64,000 nucleotides of DNA from Erpobdella octoculata. Lineage: Eukaryota; Annelida; Clitellata; Hirudinida; Erpobdellidae. The notes beneath the pieces were generated by a model that was not told the DNA's origin, ran no database searches, and saw only the letters and a list, made by a program, of their open reading frames with translations. The translations under genes and the position numbers were made by a program. The stretch's first letter is position 1. Each line of letters starts with the position of its first letter. The stretch lies in assembly GCA_963978895.1 (NCBI GenBank), contig OZ022247.1:24387731-24451730 (forward strand), written 5' to 3'. Positions 23,573-36,054 of the stretch are shown here, in pieces.

Positions 23573-24509
23573 GTCTGTTTTTTTGTAAAAAAAAAAGTTG
23601 TTTAGAATTATAAAATCAATTTTTAGGTGTATGAAATTTTTTTAAATTTATTCTTACTGACTGAAATCTTTCAGTGAATTTTCAGAAGGTGCGATACAGT
23701 TAGACAAAGTAGTTATAACCAGCTTATAGCCAGTGCGGGACACGATCGTATTTTATAGTTGTATTGACTCCAGTGTGTTGTTGTCTGTGTCATGCTCGAA
23801 TGATTGTGTACTAAGAAAAATTTTACACTTTCCCTTTGATTACGTCAAAAATTACCAATCAATTTTAATCAATTTTTAGCTACTTGTCCAATTCTTCACT
23901 TTATTGCCACTGGTGCTATAAGCTGCACTATTATGGCAGCAGCTAGCTTTATGCTATTCATACTCACAATTCTCTTTTTCAGTATCGGCAGTAAAAATAA
24001 TATTAGTTATTTTTATTATTATTATTCACGTAATTATATTATATTTTAAACAAATAACTTATATACTGAAAAAAGTATTATTCACGTAATTATATTATAA
24101 TTAAAACAAATAACTTATACTGAATAGAATTATAAGTTCAGCCATATAATTATAAGATTTACAACCAGAATTATTTTTTCTTTTAAGAACTGAGTTTTGT
24201 TTACAAAAAAAATTCCCAATGTCGTGTTTGAAACGGTTGCTTCGACAAATACTTTTATGGTGAGTCGGCTGTTGATCAGTCATTGGAATGTTTAATAGTA
24301 ATAGACTCAATATATGGAACTGTGAAGTATAGAATTAATTATTAATAGCCTAACGGGGAGAAAACGCGAATGACCATGCTGAATTCTATAAAAACTAGCA
24401 GAATTCTATAACGACTTGAAGACTTCAGAAAAAAATTCAATTTATTGCGAATGAGTCATAAGTAGATAACTCATTTACTGAACGGAAATTGTGTAATACA
24501 AAAGAAGAA

Positions 24510-24515
<6 letters not shown>

Positions 24516-24588
<73 letters not shown>

Positions 24589-24615
24589 AAGAGAGAGAGA
24601 GAAAGAAAGAGAGAG
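24516..24615. repeat. (GA)n microsatellite
   Basis: About 100 bp of GA with a few GAAA interruptions near its right end. Confidence 0.95.
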
Positions 24616-24988
24616 ATCTGTTGTGTGCCTGATGCCCAGATCGTTACACTTCAGTGGTTTCTACGCCTCAACATTTTAATAATTTGATTGAAATGAAAAT
24701 GTAATAAATAAAATACTTAAAACCATACAATTAAATGTAATTGTACGAGATTGCTCACATCACTAGAATCTATAAAAAAATGAGAAAAATCATTTCATAA
24801 GAAAATAAATGCTGCAATATTTTTAGTTTTTGTTTTTTATTTCCGAGATAATATTTTCAATTGAATAATTAAATGATGATTATTTCCTCACTGCCGAAAT
24901 AGACACGGCTAAGTTGTTATTAGATAATAAAAATTTTTTTTTTAACTTTCTATAAAAAAACTGTTTGTTACAACTAAATCTCTCAAAA

Positions 24989-25108
24989 TATGTCAAAACG
25001 ACACAATGGCACATCACTATGTCGATCACGCTTCGCTTCAAACAACAAGAGGGCTGACAAAAAGTCGTGCCATCAGTGTGGTACCAATCACAGCAAGCCG
25101 CGGAGGTA
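24989..25108 (+). CDS. Doubtful 39-codon ORF with a CxxC motif
   Basis: Begins MSKRHNGTSLC and contains KKSCHQCGTNHSKPRR before TAG. The basic, cysteine-containing composition loosely recalls a small zinc-ribbon protein or a decayed ribosomal-protein retrocopy, but there is no splice support, no paralogue in the window and no long conserved match I can name. It may be chance. Confidence 0.15.
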
Positions 25109-25415
25109 GTTAAAGCTTGAACAGGCCATGACTAACTTCCAAGCTGCGACTGTCGGTGCATGCTAAAAGTTGCAAAAGTTGAAAGCCTGATAAGAAATCT
25201 CTTTTTTTCAAAGAAGTATGCTCGTTACATTTTCCGTACTAGTTGATGAGTAGGTACGCTTCCTGGTTATTAAGCGATTGCTTTGTTTCTGATAACCATA
25301 CAACTCTACATACATTTCACGAGCTTGACTGCTATAATAGCACAATGTATATAGGTTAAAGTTTTTGTATGGTGTTTGTTCTTGCTGTACCAAGACTCAC
25401 GCACCGGTCTGTTGG

Positions 25416-25697
25416 TCACAAGCTACAATCTGTCACAAGCCATACAAGCACGACAGCTTATCACAAGTCACACAACCACAACGGCTTGTCACAAGCCACA
25501 CAACCGCGGCAGCTTGTCACAAGCCCCACAATTACGACAGATAGTCACAAGTCACACAACCACAACGGCTTGTCACAAGCCACACAACCACGACAGATAG
25601 TCACAAGCCACACAACCAGGACAGCTTGTCACAAGTAAGCCACACAACCACAACGGCTTGTCACAAGCCACACATGCACGACAACTTGTCACAGGCA
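25416..25697. repeat. 28-bp minisatellite
   Basis: About ten copies with period 28 (TCACAAG starts at 25433, 25461, 25489, 25517 and 25545). Unit core is CTTGTCACAAGCCACACAAC. There are no unique spacers, so it is not CRISPR-like. Confidence 0.9.
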
Positions 25698-26310
25698 GGA
25701 AATCTAGTCATAAAATTTATAGCAATAAAATTTCCCATCTTTTAAAACCAATTTTGCAGCAGACAAGGATGTTAATTCATGAAGAACTTTAAAGTTTCTT
25801 ATAAATCATTTAACAATTTTGATAGCGTCTTTTGTGCAGCACTTGCAAAAATTCATTTGAATGCACACATTTTGAAATGTTTTATTATTCAAGAAAATAA
25901 AAAAAAGGTTTCTAAAATTTTTGGGGTACCTGCGACTTCCCCAGCCCCTGGTCGTCAGCTTTTTTGGGAAAAAAATTAAAAGATTTCGAAAAATTTTGGG
26001 AAAATTGGTGGGGCCTTAGAACAAGCTGTCCCTCTCCCAAAGATTTTTTTAAATGATGTGCCTTTAAGAAATTTATTATAATAATTATTTTATATCTTCT
26101 TATTTTTTAATATACATTTTTATAAGATTATTTCTAAAAAATATTTTGAGCTTTTTACAATTTAAAAGGCACTCTAAACCGATTACTGAATCAACCATAA
26201 AGTATTTTTATTACAAAACTTGAAGCGGACCTCAAAAACAACTTTTTTAAATGCCGAAAGTTCTTTTCAGGCAGCTGTAAAATAAAGTCTGACTACAGAG
26301 CATTTATGTT

Positions 26311-26737
26311 GGATGGATGGATGGATGGATGGATGGATGGATGGATGGATGGATGGATGGATGGATGGATGGATGGATGGATGGATGGATGGATGGATGG
26401 ATGGATGGATGGATGGATGGATGGATGGATGGATGGATGGATGGATGGATGGATGGATGGATGGATGGATGGATGGATGGATGGATGGATGGATGGATGG
26501 ATGGATGGATGGATGGATGGATGGATGGATGGATGGATGGATGGATGGATGGATGGATGGATGGATGGATGGATGGATGGATGGATGGATGGATGGATGG
26601 ATGGATGGATGGATGGATGGATGGATGGATGGATGGATGGATGGATGGATGGATGGATGGATGGATGGATGGATGGATGGATGGATGGATGGATGGATGG
26701 ATGGATGGATGGATGGATGGATGAATGGATGGATTTC
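26311..26737. repeat. (GGAT)n microsatellite, about 425 bp
   Basis: Nearly perfect tract; the first interruption is ATGAATGG near the right end. Because 4 bp is not a multiple of 3 and the motif makes no stops, all forward frames read Trp-Met-Asp-Gly and the reverse frames Pro-Ser-Ile-His. None of these is a gene. Confidence 0.98.
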
Positions 26738-28014
26738 GCTCTGAAAGCCTTCGATTAGCTGAAAGAGCAAGTCAGTTTATTTTTAGAAATTTTACTTTTT
26801 TGATGTTATTGTGTTTTGAAGCACACAAAAAATACTTTTTTTTTAAACTGGAATAAGTGTATAACATACAACAGTTTGTAAATTGCCAATGTGCTGATTT
26901 TACTTCATCATCTTTTTTAGTTATCCTATGTCATTTCACCGTCGTTTTTTCCCTTTTTCCACCTTTTTTAATATTTTTTTAAATCTTGTTTTTTCATCAA
27001 TTTTCTTTCTCCTCTTTCAAATCTTTTCTCTCAGTTTCTCGCGTCAACAGTTTTCTACTTTCTACTACCACCATGCTAACACGAGACCCTTAACACTACA
27101 GATCAATCCATCATCAGAGCAAGTTCTGATCGTGCTGTCAACGTGCTGTCATCGTGTGTTTCTTATGCTTCTATCTAGACAGGCCTAGGTATATAGCATA
27201 TTGTACTTGCATACTTGCATTCTCCTACTACCTGTATCCGCGTTTGACTTAATGTCTCTTTTGTGAACAAAAATCTATAAAAATAGAGAACTATTTTCTT
27301 TCAAGATCTTGATGTTGTCATCACAATATGGGATGAATAAGCACAACGCAACGTTAATCGCTGGTTATTTAAGATTGAATAAAGATCGAAGCAACGTTTA
27401 CAAAACGATTTTGTAACACAGATATTTTTGCTCTGTTTTACCTGTATCGAGCGTAGAAATATGCTATTACAAATATTATACTAGTATACTAATAGGTACA
27501 CAAATAATACATGTATGAAAATATGCCATTAATACGAGTAGGATACCAGTTACCAGTATACAAATAATACAAGTATGCAAATGTGCCAATAATAGGTACA
27601 AGTAGTTCAAAGATGCAGGCAATATAAAAATACAGATAATACAAAACGTATTTAATCCGAGCATACAAGTAATAAAAATTTCAAGGGTACAAGTAATACA
27701 CAAATATAATTCTTTACGTATAGCCGTAATTTAGGTTTCGTATAATTATTTTTTAATGAAAGGGAGAGCTTTAATCCAACCACTGAGGTAACATAGGCTA
27801 GGCTAAAAAGTCAAGTTGTTTTTTATTTGATTTTTATTTTCGATTTTAGTCAAATAAGAACAGTTAAATGGGTTAATTGAAATTCTCATAGCAACAAGTA
27901 GCCAAAATTGAGACAAACATAAAAACTACAGTTCAAAAACAGAAGCAGAAATCTAAACAATTTCAAAATAGTTTTTTGTTCAGGGTAAAGTTTCGTCCCG
28001 AATGTTTGTAAACG

Positions 28015-31000
28015 TTAAACACATGTTAGCCGGGTCTGTTTCCACAAAGTTCCTGGTGCACATGGCATGACCCAGCATTCTCCCCATCGACTGCACTGTA
28101 CGAAATGGGCTGGATCTTCGTTGGCGAAGTAGAAGTTGCTAGCATTTATGTTTGCTTGAGTGCATGGATTATTGCCATTGCAGTTATACCCGGAGTGGCC
28201 AACTGGTTAAACGTGAAAACAAGTGTGTGCGATTATACGTAACAAACAATATCTTACTGACAATAGTGTCAATACTTCTGAAATAAATTGTATACAAATT
28301 TAAAACTTTCTAACTCGTTGTATCGATTGGTTCTGTGTGGCCAGTTACTTCATAACCTGCGTGAACACATGTATAGGCTGACTGACTCCATACCGTTCCC
28401 GGAGAACAGGACACGAGCCAGCACTCTCCTCTTTGGCCGCACTGAATGAAACAAGCCGGATCGTCGTTAGTAAAGTAAAACCTGTTTGCCTTTATGTTGG
28501 CTTCCGTGCATGGACGTTTGGTCCAACAATTGTACTTGGTATTGTCAACTGGACCTGTAGATTTGAATGCGTAATTTGGATGTCAAACTTTAGTGTTAAA
28601 AAAGTTGCATTGTATTGATTTTAATAACGTTAAAAATTTTAGTTACCTGAAGGACAATGGTATCCTGTGTCGTCATTATTATCCGTTGAGTCTATAATAT
28701 TAAAATTGAGTTATTAACTCTGTAATAATAATAATTTTTTTTAAATTAATGTAATAACTATGTTAACCTGAAGTGTCAACATCAATACTGATTTCAATTT
28801 CACTGATGCACGTATAAGCTGATTGGCTCCAGACAGTTCCGGGAGCACATGGCATGACCCAGCATTCGCCCCATTGACTGCACTGAACAAAATGAGCGGG
28901 ATCGTCATTGGCAAAATAGAATTTACCTGCATTTATGTTTGCTTGAGTACAGGGGCTTCTGGAATTGCAATTGTAAGTGGATGTCTCAATAGGACCTGGT
29001 GAAGTATTTGGTCCAGTATAACTAGTGATGTCATAGTCTCCACGTACACATGTATACGCTGATTGGCTCCAGACTGTTCCGGGCGCACATGGCATCACCC
29101 AGCATTCGCCCCATTGGCTGCACTGAACAAAATGAGCTGAATCATCGTTGGCAAAGTAAAATTTGCCAGCATTTATGTTTGCTTGAGTACAGGGGCTTCT
29201 GGAATTGCAATTGTAAGTAGATGTATCAATAGGTTCCGGTGAAGTAATTGGTCCAGTATCTCCAATTGATTTCGTAACACCGGTAATGTCATTGTTTCCG
29301 CGTACACACGTGTACGCTAATTGGCTCCAGACTGTTCCAAGCGCACATGGCATCACCCAGCATTCGCCCCATTGACTGCACTGAACGAAATGAGCAGAAT
29401 CGTCGTTGGCAAAGTAGAATTTACCTGCGTTTATGTTTTCTCTTGTACAGGGGCTTCTGGAATTGCAGTTGTAAGTAGATGTATCAATAGGCCTCGGTGA
29501 AGTATTTGGTTTAACAGTAAGGTAATTGTTTTCACGGACACATGTATACGCTGATTGGCTCCAGACAGTTCCAGGCTCACATGGCATGACCCAGCATTCG
29601 CCCCATTGGTTGCACTGAACAAAATGAGCTGAATCATCATTGGCAAAGTAGAATTTACCTGCTTTTATGTTTGCTTGAGTACAAGGGTTTCTGGAAGTGC
29701 AATTGTAAGTGGATGCATCAATAGGCCTCGGTGGTCCAGTAATTCCAATCGGTCCCGTATCACCAGTTACGCCAACGTTTTCACGTATACATGTATAGGC
29801 TGATTGACTCCATACAGTTCCAGGTGCACATGGCATGATCCAGCATTCTCCCCACTCACTGCACTGAACAAAGTGAGCCGGATTATTGAAGGTGAAATAG
29901 AATTTTCCAGCCACAATATTTGCATGAGTGCAAGGATTTTTGTTATTACAGTCGTGTGCTGATGAGCTGCCTGTACCTGAAATAGTTGAACATTTAACTA
30001 ATGCTGTCTGCTTTAAAAACACAATTTTTGTTTATGTTTTTTTAAGAAAGGGTCAAGGAGTCTCTAAAGTATTATTTCTCAAAAGTTCAATTACAATAAA
30101 AAAATTCTGGAACGTTCGACTATTACGATATCTATCTGGCAAAACTTTTTCTACTGATATGAAAACTACCCACCACTGGCTTCTTAGTGTGCTATTGTTT
30201 AGAACAATAATTCTACACCATAACATTGAGCCTTGCTAGAAAAAAACTTTTTGTCCCCATAAACCCTGACCCTTTCTCTAATACCACTCAAATCTGATTG
30301 GTCTAGATAAAATACTGGAATGTAATCTATTTTTGTTTATAATTATGTTTACCTGTTGCTCCGGTTTTATCTTTTGGACCCGTCCCACCTGTAGCACCAC
30401 TGATACCACGAACGCATGTATAAGCTGATTGACTCCATACTGTACCAGGGGCACAAGGCATGACCCAACAGCGACCGTCTTCGGCACATTGGACAAAGTG
30501 AGTGTAGTTGTCGCTCGTGAAATAAAATTGTCCCGCTTTGATGTTAGCCTGTGTGCAAGGATTTCTGTCGACGCAGTTGTACTTGCCTGGATGGTAAGAT
30601 CGTAAGGAAATGTAAGTTTAATTGAATAATGCAATTTCAGATTTTAAGTGTACTAATAGTTACAAATGTCGTGTTTTCATATATTCAAGTTACATATGCT
30701 ATTGTCGCTGTAGTTTTTAAAGTACGCTCTAACGTACAGCACTGTGGCACTTAATTACTGTGTAATTATTGTCTTATTGTAATGAGTAAAAAACTTTATT
30801 TTAAAATGTCAACAACATTTTATTATGGATAGCGTCTCCTAGCGTGTTTTAAAATAATTTAGCAACTTGAAATCGATCAGTTTTCTGTTTTAACACTTTT
30901 TCTTTTTACTTTTAATGCGATATAACCTAATTAGCTAGCTTAAAACATAATTGAAAAAATCTTCTGTCTAGCTCGTTGCTTATTGTCTGCGTGTGTGTAT

Positions 31001-32458
31001 TGTGTAAACACATTTTCTACATTATAAAATGACTTGCCTGGCGTAAGTGTAACTCCAGTCCGACCCCCTTTGTCCCTGGGCAGGCACGTGAGGACCATCT
31101 GATTCCAGAAACGCCCCCGATAGCAAGGTACGACCCAACAGTTTCTTGTCCCGCAACACTGGACGTATTTGGCATCGTCGTCATTTGGAAAGTAATATTT
31201 TCCATTATTTATGTTAGCTGCAGTGCATGGATTTCTGTCCAGGCAGTTGTACCTTGTGGAATCAACAGGATCTAGAATTATAGAATTATTTTAATAGAAT
31301 AGAATTAATAAAATATTAGAATAAAGTTATTAACATATTAGAATAGAATTAACAGACTGAAACGTAATAGTATTAAAATTTAATATAAAATAGCAGAAAT
31401 TGTCACAAATAAATAAAGAAATTCAACTGGTTTCTCACTTTCATCAGTTTTACATACAGGACATGCGTCTTTACCGCGAACACAAGTGTACGCTGACTGA
31501 CTCCAGACAGTACCCGGGGCACAGGGCATAACCCAGCACCTACCGTCTTCAGCACACTGAACGAAATATGACGGGTCCTCGTTTGTGAAATAGAAATTTC
31601 CTCCGGCTATGTTGGCTTGTGTACAAGGATTCTTGTTGTCGCAGTTGTACTTGGTATTGTCAACTGAACATTTAAGAAAAATAATTTCTTATAAAATTCA
31701 TAATATTAGTTAGCAGTGGCTTAGCTTAAGGGGGAGACCGACCATGGCAGCACTTTTAAGGGGGGCGGAAATTTTGACAGAAAAATTAAAGTTTAATGGA
31801 TTTTATCTTTCCCCGGTTATCAATTCATTTTGTAAAAATATTCTGTTTACTCTCTTTTACTTTTTTTATTTATTTACTATTATTTGTTATTATTTATTTA
31901 TTTTATTTTATTTTTATTTTTATGTTTACTCGTCAGCTTGTTTTGGTTGGTCCCATCCTGGACTGGGCGGCTATGAAACCCACGCAGCACCACTGTTAGT
32001 TATTTTTTATTAATTAATAAAAATTAGCATAAAAATTGAGCAGCATGCCTGAGTTGTTGTTGTTGTTAGATTCCGTATGGTTGCCACTTCCACCGCTGCC
32101 GCGTACACACGTGTATGCGTCCTGGCTCCAGACGGTAGCCGGGGCACAGGGCATGACCCAACATCGGCCATCTTCGGCACACTGAACAAAATATCCCGGA
32201 TCATCGTTGGTAAAATAAAACTTCCCTGCAGCTATGTTGGGCGCAGTGCAGGGATTCCTGTCTTGGCAGTTGTACTTCAGAGTGGCGCCCCATGCTGTTT
32301 TTATAAAAAAAAAAAACAAAAAACCAGTTGCCGTTTAACTTTTAAAAGTAAATTTTAGTTTAAAAGAAAAATTTTAAATAAAATTTAAACGTATTTTTAC
32401 TACCTCCGGAGGCGAGACTCGCAATCACTATCAATACTTTCGCAAGATGAAGTTCCAT
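28015..32458 (-). CDS. Secreted protein with eleven CBM14-like modules and collagen-like linkers
   Basis: Nine exons: 32404-32458 (signal peptide, MELHLAKVLIVIASLASGG), 32049-32294, 31439-31663, 31038-31271, 30353-30586, 28768-29976, 28647-28691, 28315-28554, 28015-28202. Total 2676 nt, 891 aa; all introns phase 1. Four exons carry one module each, then exon 28768-29976 (1209 nt) carries five modules with no intron, then a 15-codon linker exon and two single-module exons. Module pattern is as in the neighbouring gene (for example KFYFANDDSAHFVQC and WVMPCAPGTVWSQSAYTC). The module at 31038-31271 has an extra Cys (QCCGTRNC). Linkers include Gly-X-Thr runs such as GATGGTGPKDKTGATG and GVTGDTGPIGITGPP. 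Exon 1 has the same length and phase as that of the left-hand gene, so the two are tandem paralogues. The donor after 31038 is GC (CCAG|GCAAGT); that after 32049 is probably GC as well. Likely an extracellular chitin or mucin-matrix protein. Confidence 0.87.
28768..29976 (-). other. Five-module intronless exon of the CBM14 gene
   Basis: Starts GTGSSSAHDC and encodes five tandem six-cysteine modules. Modules 2-5 are joined by linkers of the kind SPRPIDTSTYNC or SPGPIETSTYNC. Nucleotide similarity between the modules is high across the exon, suggesting in-exon tandem duplication after an intron was lost or bypassed. Confidence 0.85.
31714..31995. mobile_element. 282-bp miniature TIR element in an intron
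   Basis: The ends are CAGTGGCTTAGC and GCAGCACCACTG, inverted over the outer bases. TTAGTTA occurs just left (31706-31712) and directly right (31996-32002), consistent with a 7-bp target-site duplication. The interior is T-rich and its short plus-strand frame is not conserved-looking. It sits in the first module-to-module intron, 54 bp past the donor of exon 32049-32294. Confidence 0.7.
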
Positions 32459-35362
32459 TCACTGTTTAAGTAGAAAAAATAGCTTTTAATGTTAAATTCA
32501 TTTAATCATACAAAAGATTGTCTACAGTTTAATAAAATATATTATATATAATAATAAAATAAATATACCTTTAAAATAATTATCTTTAAATCGACCTTCA
32601 ATCATTTGTCCAATCGTTCTTCATTTTATAATTTTTTCTTGGTCTCAGTTCAGTGCGTTTCTAGATTTTTACGTTCAACAATTTTACGAACCTCCGCCCT
32701 ATTTTGTTATCATATATTTTAGCGACATCGTTGTAACCTTTAACGCCTGAGTGACCTTGAACTTTTTTCAGCACTAAAGAGGAGATGCCATTTTATTGGG
32801 ACATTTAAAAACTGCGGAAAACGGCTGATAGAAGTAAATTCCGTATGGTTAGTATTCCTATAGCCTATTCCTTATCTTCCGTTGTACTTACTTAAAATAA
32901 GAACATTATATTCTTATTCCAGTTGTTTTATCTTTTTATGATAATTTCACAATAATGTTTTTATTTAATTTGAAATTAATTTTATTTTATTATTTTCTAA
33001 ACAATGATAATAATTAAATTATTATAGAGGACATTTTTGTTTGGTTGTTGAGTGCTGATAATGATGATGAGTCGAACAAAGGCAAACTCAAAAGGACAAA
33101 CAAGGTAAAGTAGACGTCAGAACGGAGTAACAGTGTGACGATGGATTGTCAGGATGGGGGGGGGGTCTGATTCTGATTCTTCGCTGAAAACAGCTAGCAA
33201 ACAACTTTGCATATAAACAGTTAATATAATCATTTTATTTTAATACTAAGTTGCGAAGAAGTCCCACAAGGCGCACGTGATGTGTATGTAAATTGATTTA
33301 CAATGTGTGTATATAGGTTATGCATATATATATTTAATCTATAAAGGAATGGGTCATATTTATCTGTAAATCTGTGTTGCATCCATAAGGGTGGTTGTCC
33401 ATGGTAAGGAGGGGGGCAGCCAGAGCCTTTTAGGTGCCAACTTCCGAAAAGATTAAAGGCGTATGGTTAGTATGGTATGCTGTTCTACATATGTATATTT
33501 CAGGCCATTCTTAATTATCCAATCTAATCGAGTTGAATGAATTGATGGTTATTTGTCGTTTATTTGAATCTTTGTTTGAAATTAGATATTTCTTGCGATA
33601 GCACGCTTGATTGCTTCGTATTAATCATGGAGCAAAAATTTTAAATAAATTTCACACAATGAAGGGCTGGACACGCATGGATTCCAAATAACCACGTCCT
33701 ATAACAAGAAACAAACTCTAGAACATCAACCTGCATAATAAAAATAACTTCTTGATTAAATGGAGAATTAAAAATCTTTGCTCAAATTTCTTTGAATATT
33801 TGCTGCAAATAATTAAAAAAGTGCAGCATAAAATAGAAAAATTTAGGGGGAAAGTGAAAGGTTCATCACATCCCCCCCTTATTCGTGGCCCAGGGCACCG
33901 CGGTCGAGTGAGCTGGAACGAGTATAGAAAAGTTACCACTCCATGGATAACACGCAGTCATATACCATCCAACTAATTAACATAATTAATTTAAATGAGC
34001 TGTTCATTAATAAATATTAATAAACGGATTGACCTTGAAACAGCCAGAGTTGACTGACTTCAGCTAAATAAAAGCTGTTCACATCCTATTCTGGATCACA
34101 TCCTTCGAGGTCGTTGACATTGTCAGGATGTTGACTCGGGCTTTACGAGATATTTTTATTTCTAGATTATTATTATGATTATATAGATTATTATTATGAT
34201 TTATATAGATTATTATTATGATTTATATAGATTATTATTATGATTTATATAGATTATTATTATGATTTATATAGATTATTATTATGATTTATATAGATTA
34301 TTATTATGATTCATATAGATTATTATTATGATTTATATAGATTATTATTATTATGATTTATATAGATTATTATTATGATTCATATAGATTATTATTATGA
34401 TTTATATAGATTATTATTATGATTTATATAGATTATTATTATGATTTATATAGATTATTATTATGATTTATATAGATTATTATTATGATTTATATAGATT
34501 ATTATTATGATTTATATAGATTATTATTATGATTTATATAGATTATTATTATGATTTATATAGATTATTATTATGATTTATATAGATTATTATTATGATT
34601 TATATAGATTATTATTATGATTTATATAGATTATTATTATGATTTATATAGATTATTATTATGATTTATATAGATTATTATTATGATTTATATAGATTAT
34701 TATTATGATTTATATAGATTATTATTATGATTTATATAGATTATTATTATGATTCATATAGATTATTATTATGATTTATATAGATTATTATTATGATTCA
34801 TATAGATTATTATTATGATTTATATAGATTATTATTATGATTTATATAGATTATTATTATGATTTATATAGATTATTATTATGATTTATATAGATTATTA
34901 TTTGTGTTATTGTTCTTGTTTATATTTTGACCCATTAATCATAACTTAACTCTGTACAAATTAAAATTCTGTGTCGTTCCGTGGAGATGATGGTGAACCT
35001 GGGTATGACGGTTAAGACTTGTGTTGGTAATTTTCTGTCTTTAAAAATTGTGTGAATAATTGAATATCCTGCTACCCTACCTCTTCCCCTTCCACGCAAA
35101 AATTCCTTTTGACAATTTTTTTTTGGTAATCTTTTAAAGATGAGAAAAGTAAATAGATATGTAGATAGATAACTGGCACATTTTTTATTTTGAAAACAAA
35201 AACTGATGTAAAACAAATAGTTTTTCTTGGTCAAAAAACATTAATTTAAATAAATAATTGAAGTGGTAAAAAATATCATAATGACCGTCGTCATCATCAT
35301 CATCATCTCTGTTGTCACGGTTATCCAATTAAACGTCGCAGTGACCTGGGCCTTTCCTCCGC
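32459..35362. other. Intergenic region with a 22-bp satellite
   Basis: No exon recognised. Includes a G run at 33156-33165 and the long 22-bp satellite (34162-34901). A CAT tract at 35294-35307 lies in the probable 3' UTR of the RING gene. Confidence 0.55.
34162..34901. repeat. 22-bp satellite, about 33 copies
   Basis: Period 22; the unit core is TAGATTATTATTATGATTTA. Rare variants have CATA for TATA, and one copy carries an extra ATT. The array is highly homogeneous. Confidence 0.95.
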
Positions 35363-36054
35363 TCAGAAAGCAGCTTTTCCGCTCACCGGATCAACCCAGT
35401 ACTCCCTGACATCGTAAAAGGTATCCGGCCGTCCGTGAGCCCGGTTGTGGCGTCTCAACAGTCTGTCGGCCATCGCCTCCGAGGCCACGTTGCAAAACCG
35501 TTTCGGCGGCAGTTGTTGGGTCACGTGACAGAAAGGGCAGGTCAAGGTCGTGTCGTTTTGAGACAAGTGTGTGAGACAGTCGTCGCAGATGGTGTGGCCG
35601 CATTTCACTAAAATTCTGTGCCGACCACGGTGTCCTGTTTGGGAATAATAAAAGAAAAATTGGACTGGCACTGCTACCTTGTTTTGATAAGCTTTCATGT
35701 CTTTAACGTGTTTACAATCGTTTATATACATATCTCTGCGAACAACTGTGTCATATATTATCTGTAGAGTTCTAGGCAAAAATCAACTGACTGACTGTAG
35801 CTAATAATAATACAATCTCATAAAAAAAAGTTATTTTTATCCTCATTTCCTTTAATTACTGTCACCATCATCATCACTGGCTTTATCCCACCACCACAAT
35901 CATCAACATTATAATCATAACCATGATGACCTTCACCTACCAGCCTGGTGACAAAGGTGACACTTGAGGAAAACTTCAGTGACTTGTTCGGCATAGTTTC
36001 CTCCACACCTGTAGGCTGGTTTGTCGTCGCATGGAGGATGTGACGGAAGTTTAC
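35363..36054 (-). CDS. RING-finger protein, C-terminal exons
   Basis: Two exons: 35941-36054 and 35363-35634 (stop at 35363-35365). They join in phase 1. The RING (C3HC4) is split between them: CHLC in the first exon, then KCGHTICDDCL and CPFC in the second, giving all eight zinc ligands. It is followed by a short tail ending REYWVDPVSGKAAF. Likely an E3 ubiquitin ligase by domain. The N-terminal exons lie further right and are uncertain; in-phase candidates are listed at 38261-38330 and 38923-39001. The family is not recognised beyond the RING. Confidence 0.75.

Larger units (their letters stand above)
23573..28014. other. Spacer between the two CBM14 genes
   Basis: No gene recognised with confidence. 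It holds a GA tract (24516-24615), a 28-bp minisatellite (25416-25697), a 425-bp GGAT tract (26311-26737) and AT-rich DNA with no clear structure. A 39-codon plus-strand frame at 24989-25108 carries a CHQCGTNH motif but no flanking gene structure. TTTATT near 27822 can serve as the polyadenylation signal of the second CBM14 gene. Confidence 0.5.

Noticed and set aside
24989..25108. Ribosomal-protein retrocopy suggested by a basic CxxC peptide
   Set aside because: Similarity is too short and irregular to name a parent gene; kept only as a doubtful ORF.
25416..25697. CRISPR-like array of 28-bp repeats
   Set aside because: Units are head-to-tail with no unique spacers, and the host is an animal genome; it is a minisatellite.
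26267..26770. Long open frames of Trp-Met-Asp-Gly or Pro-Ser-Ile-His repeats on both strands
   Set aside because: They are translations of a GGAT microsatellite in all frames, not a gene.
34162..34901. CRISPR-like array of 22-bp repeats
   Set aside because: No spacers; simple satellite.
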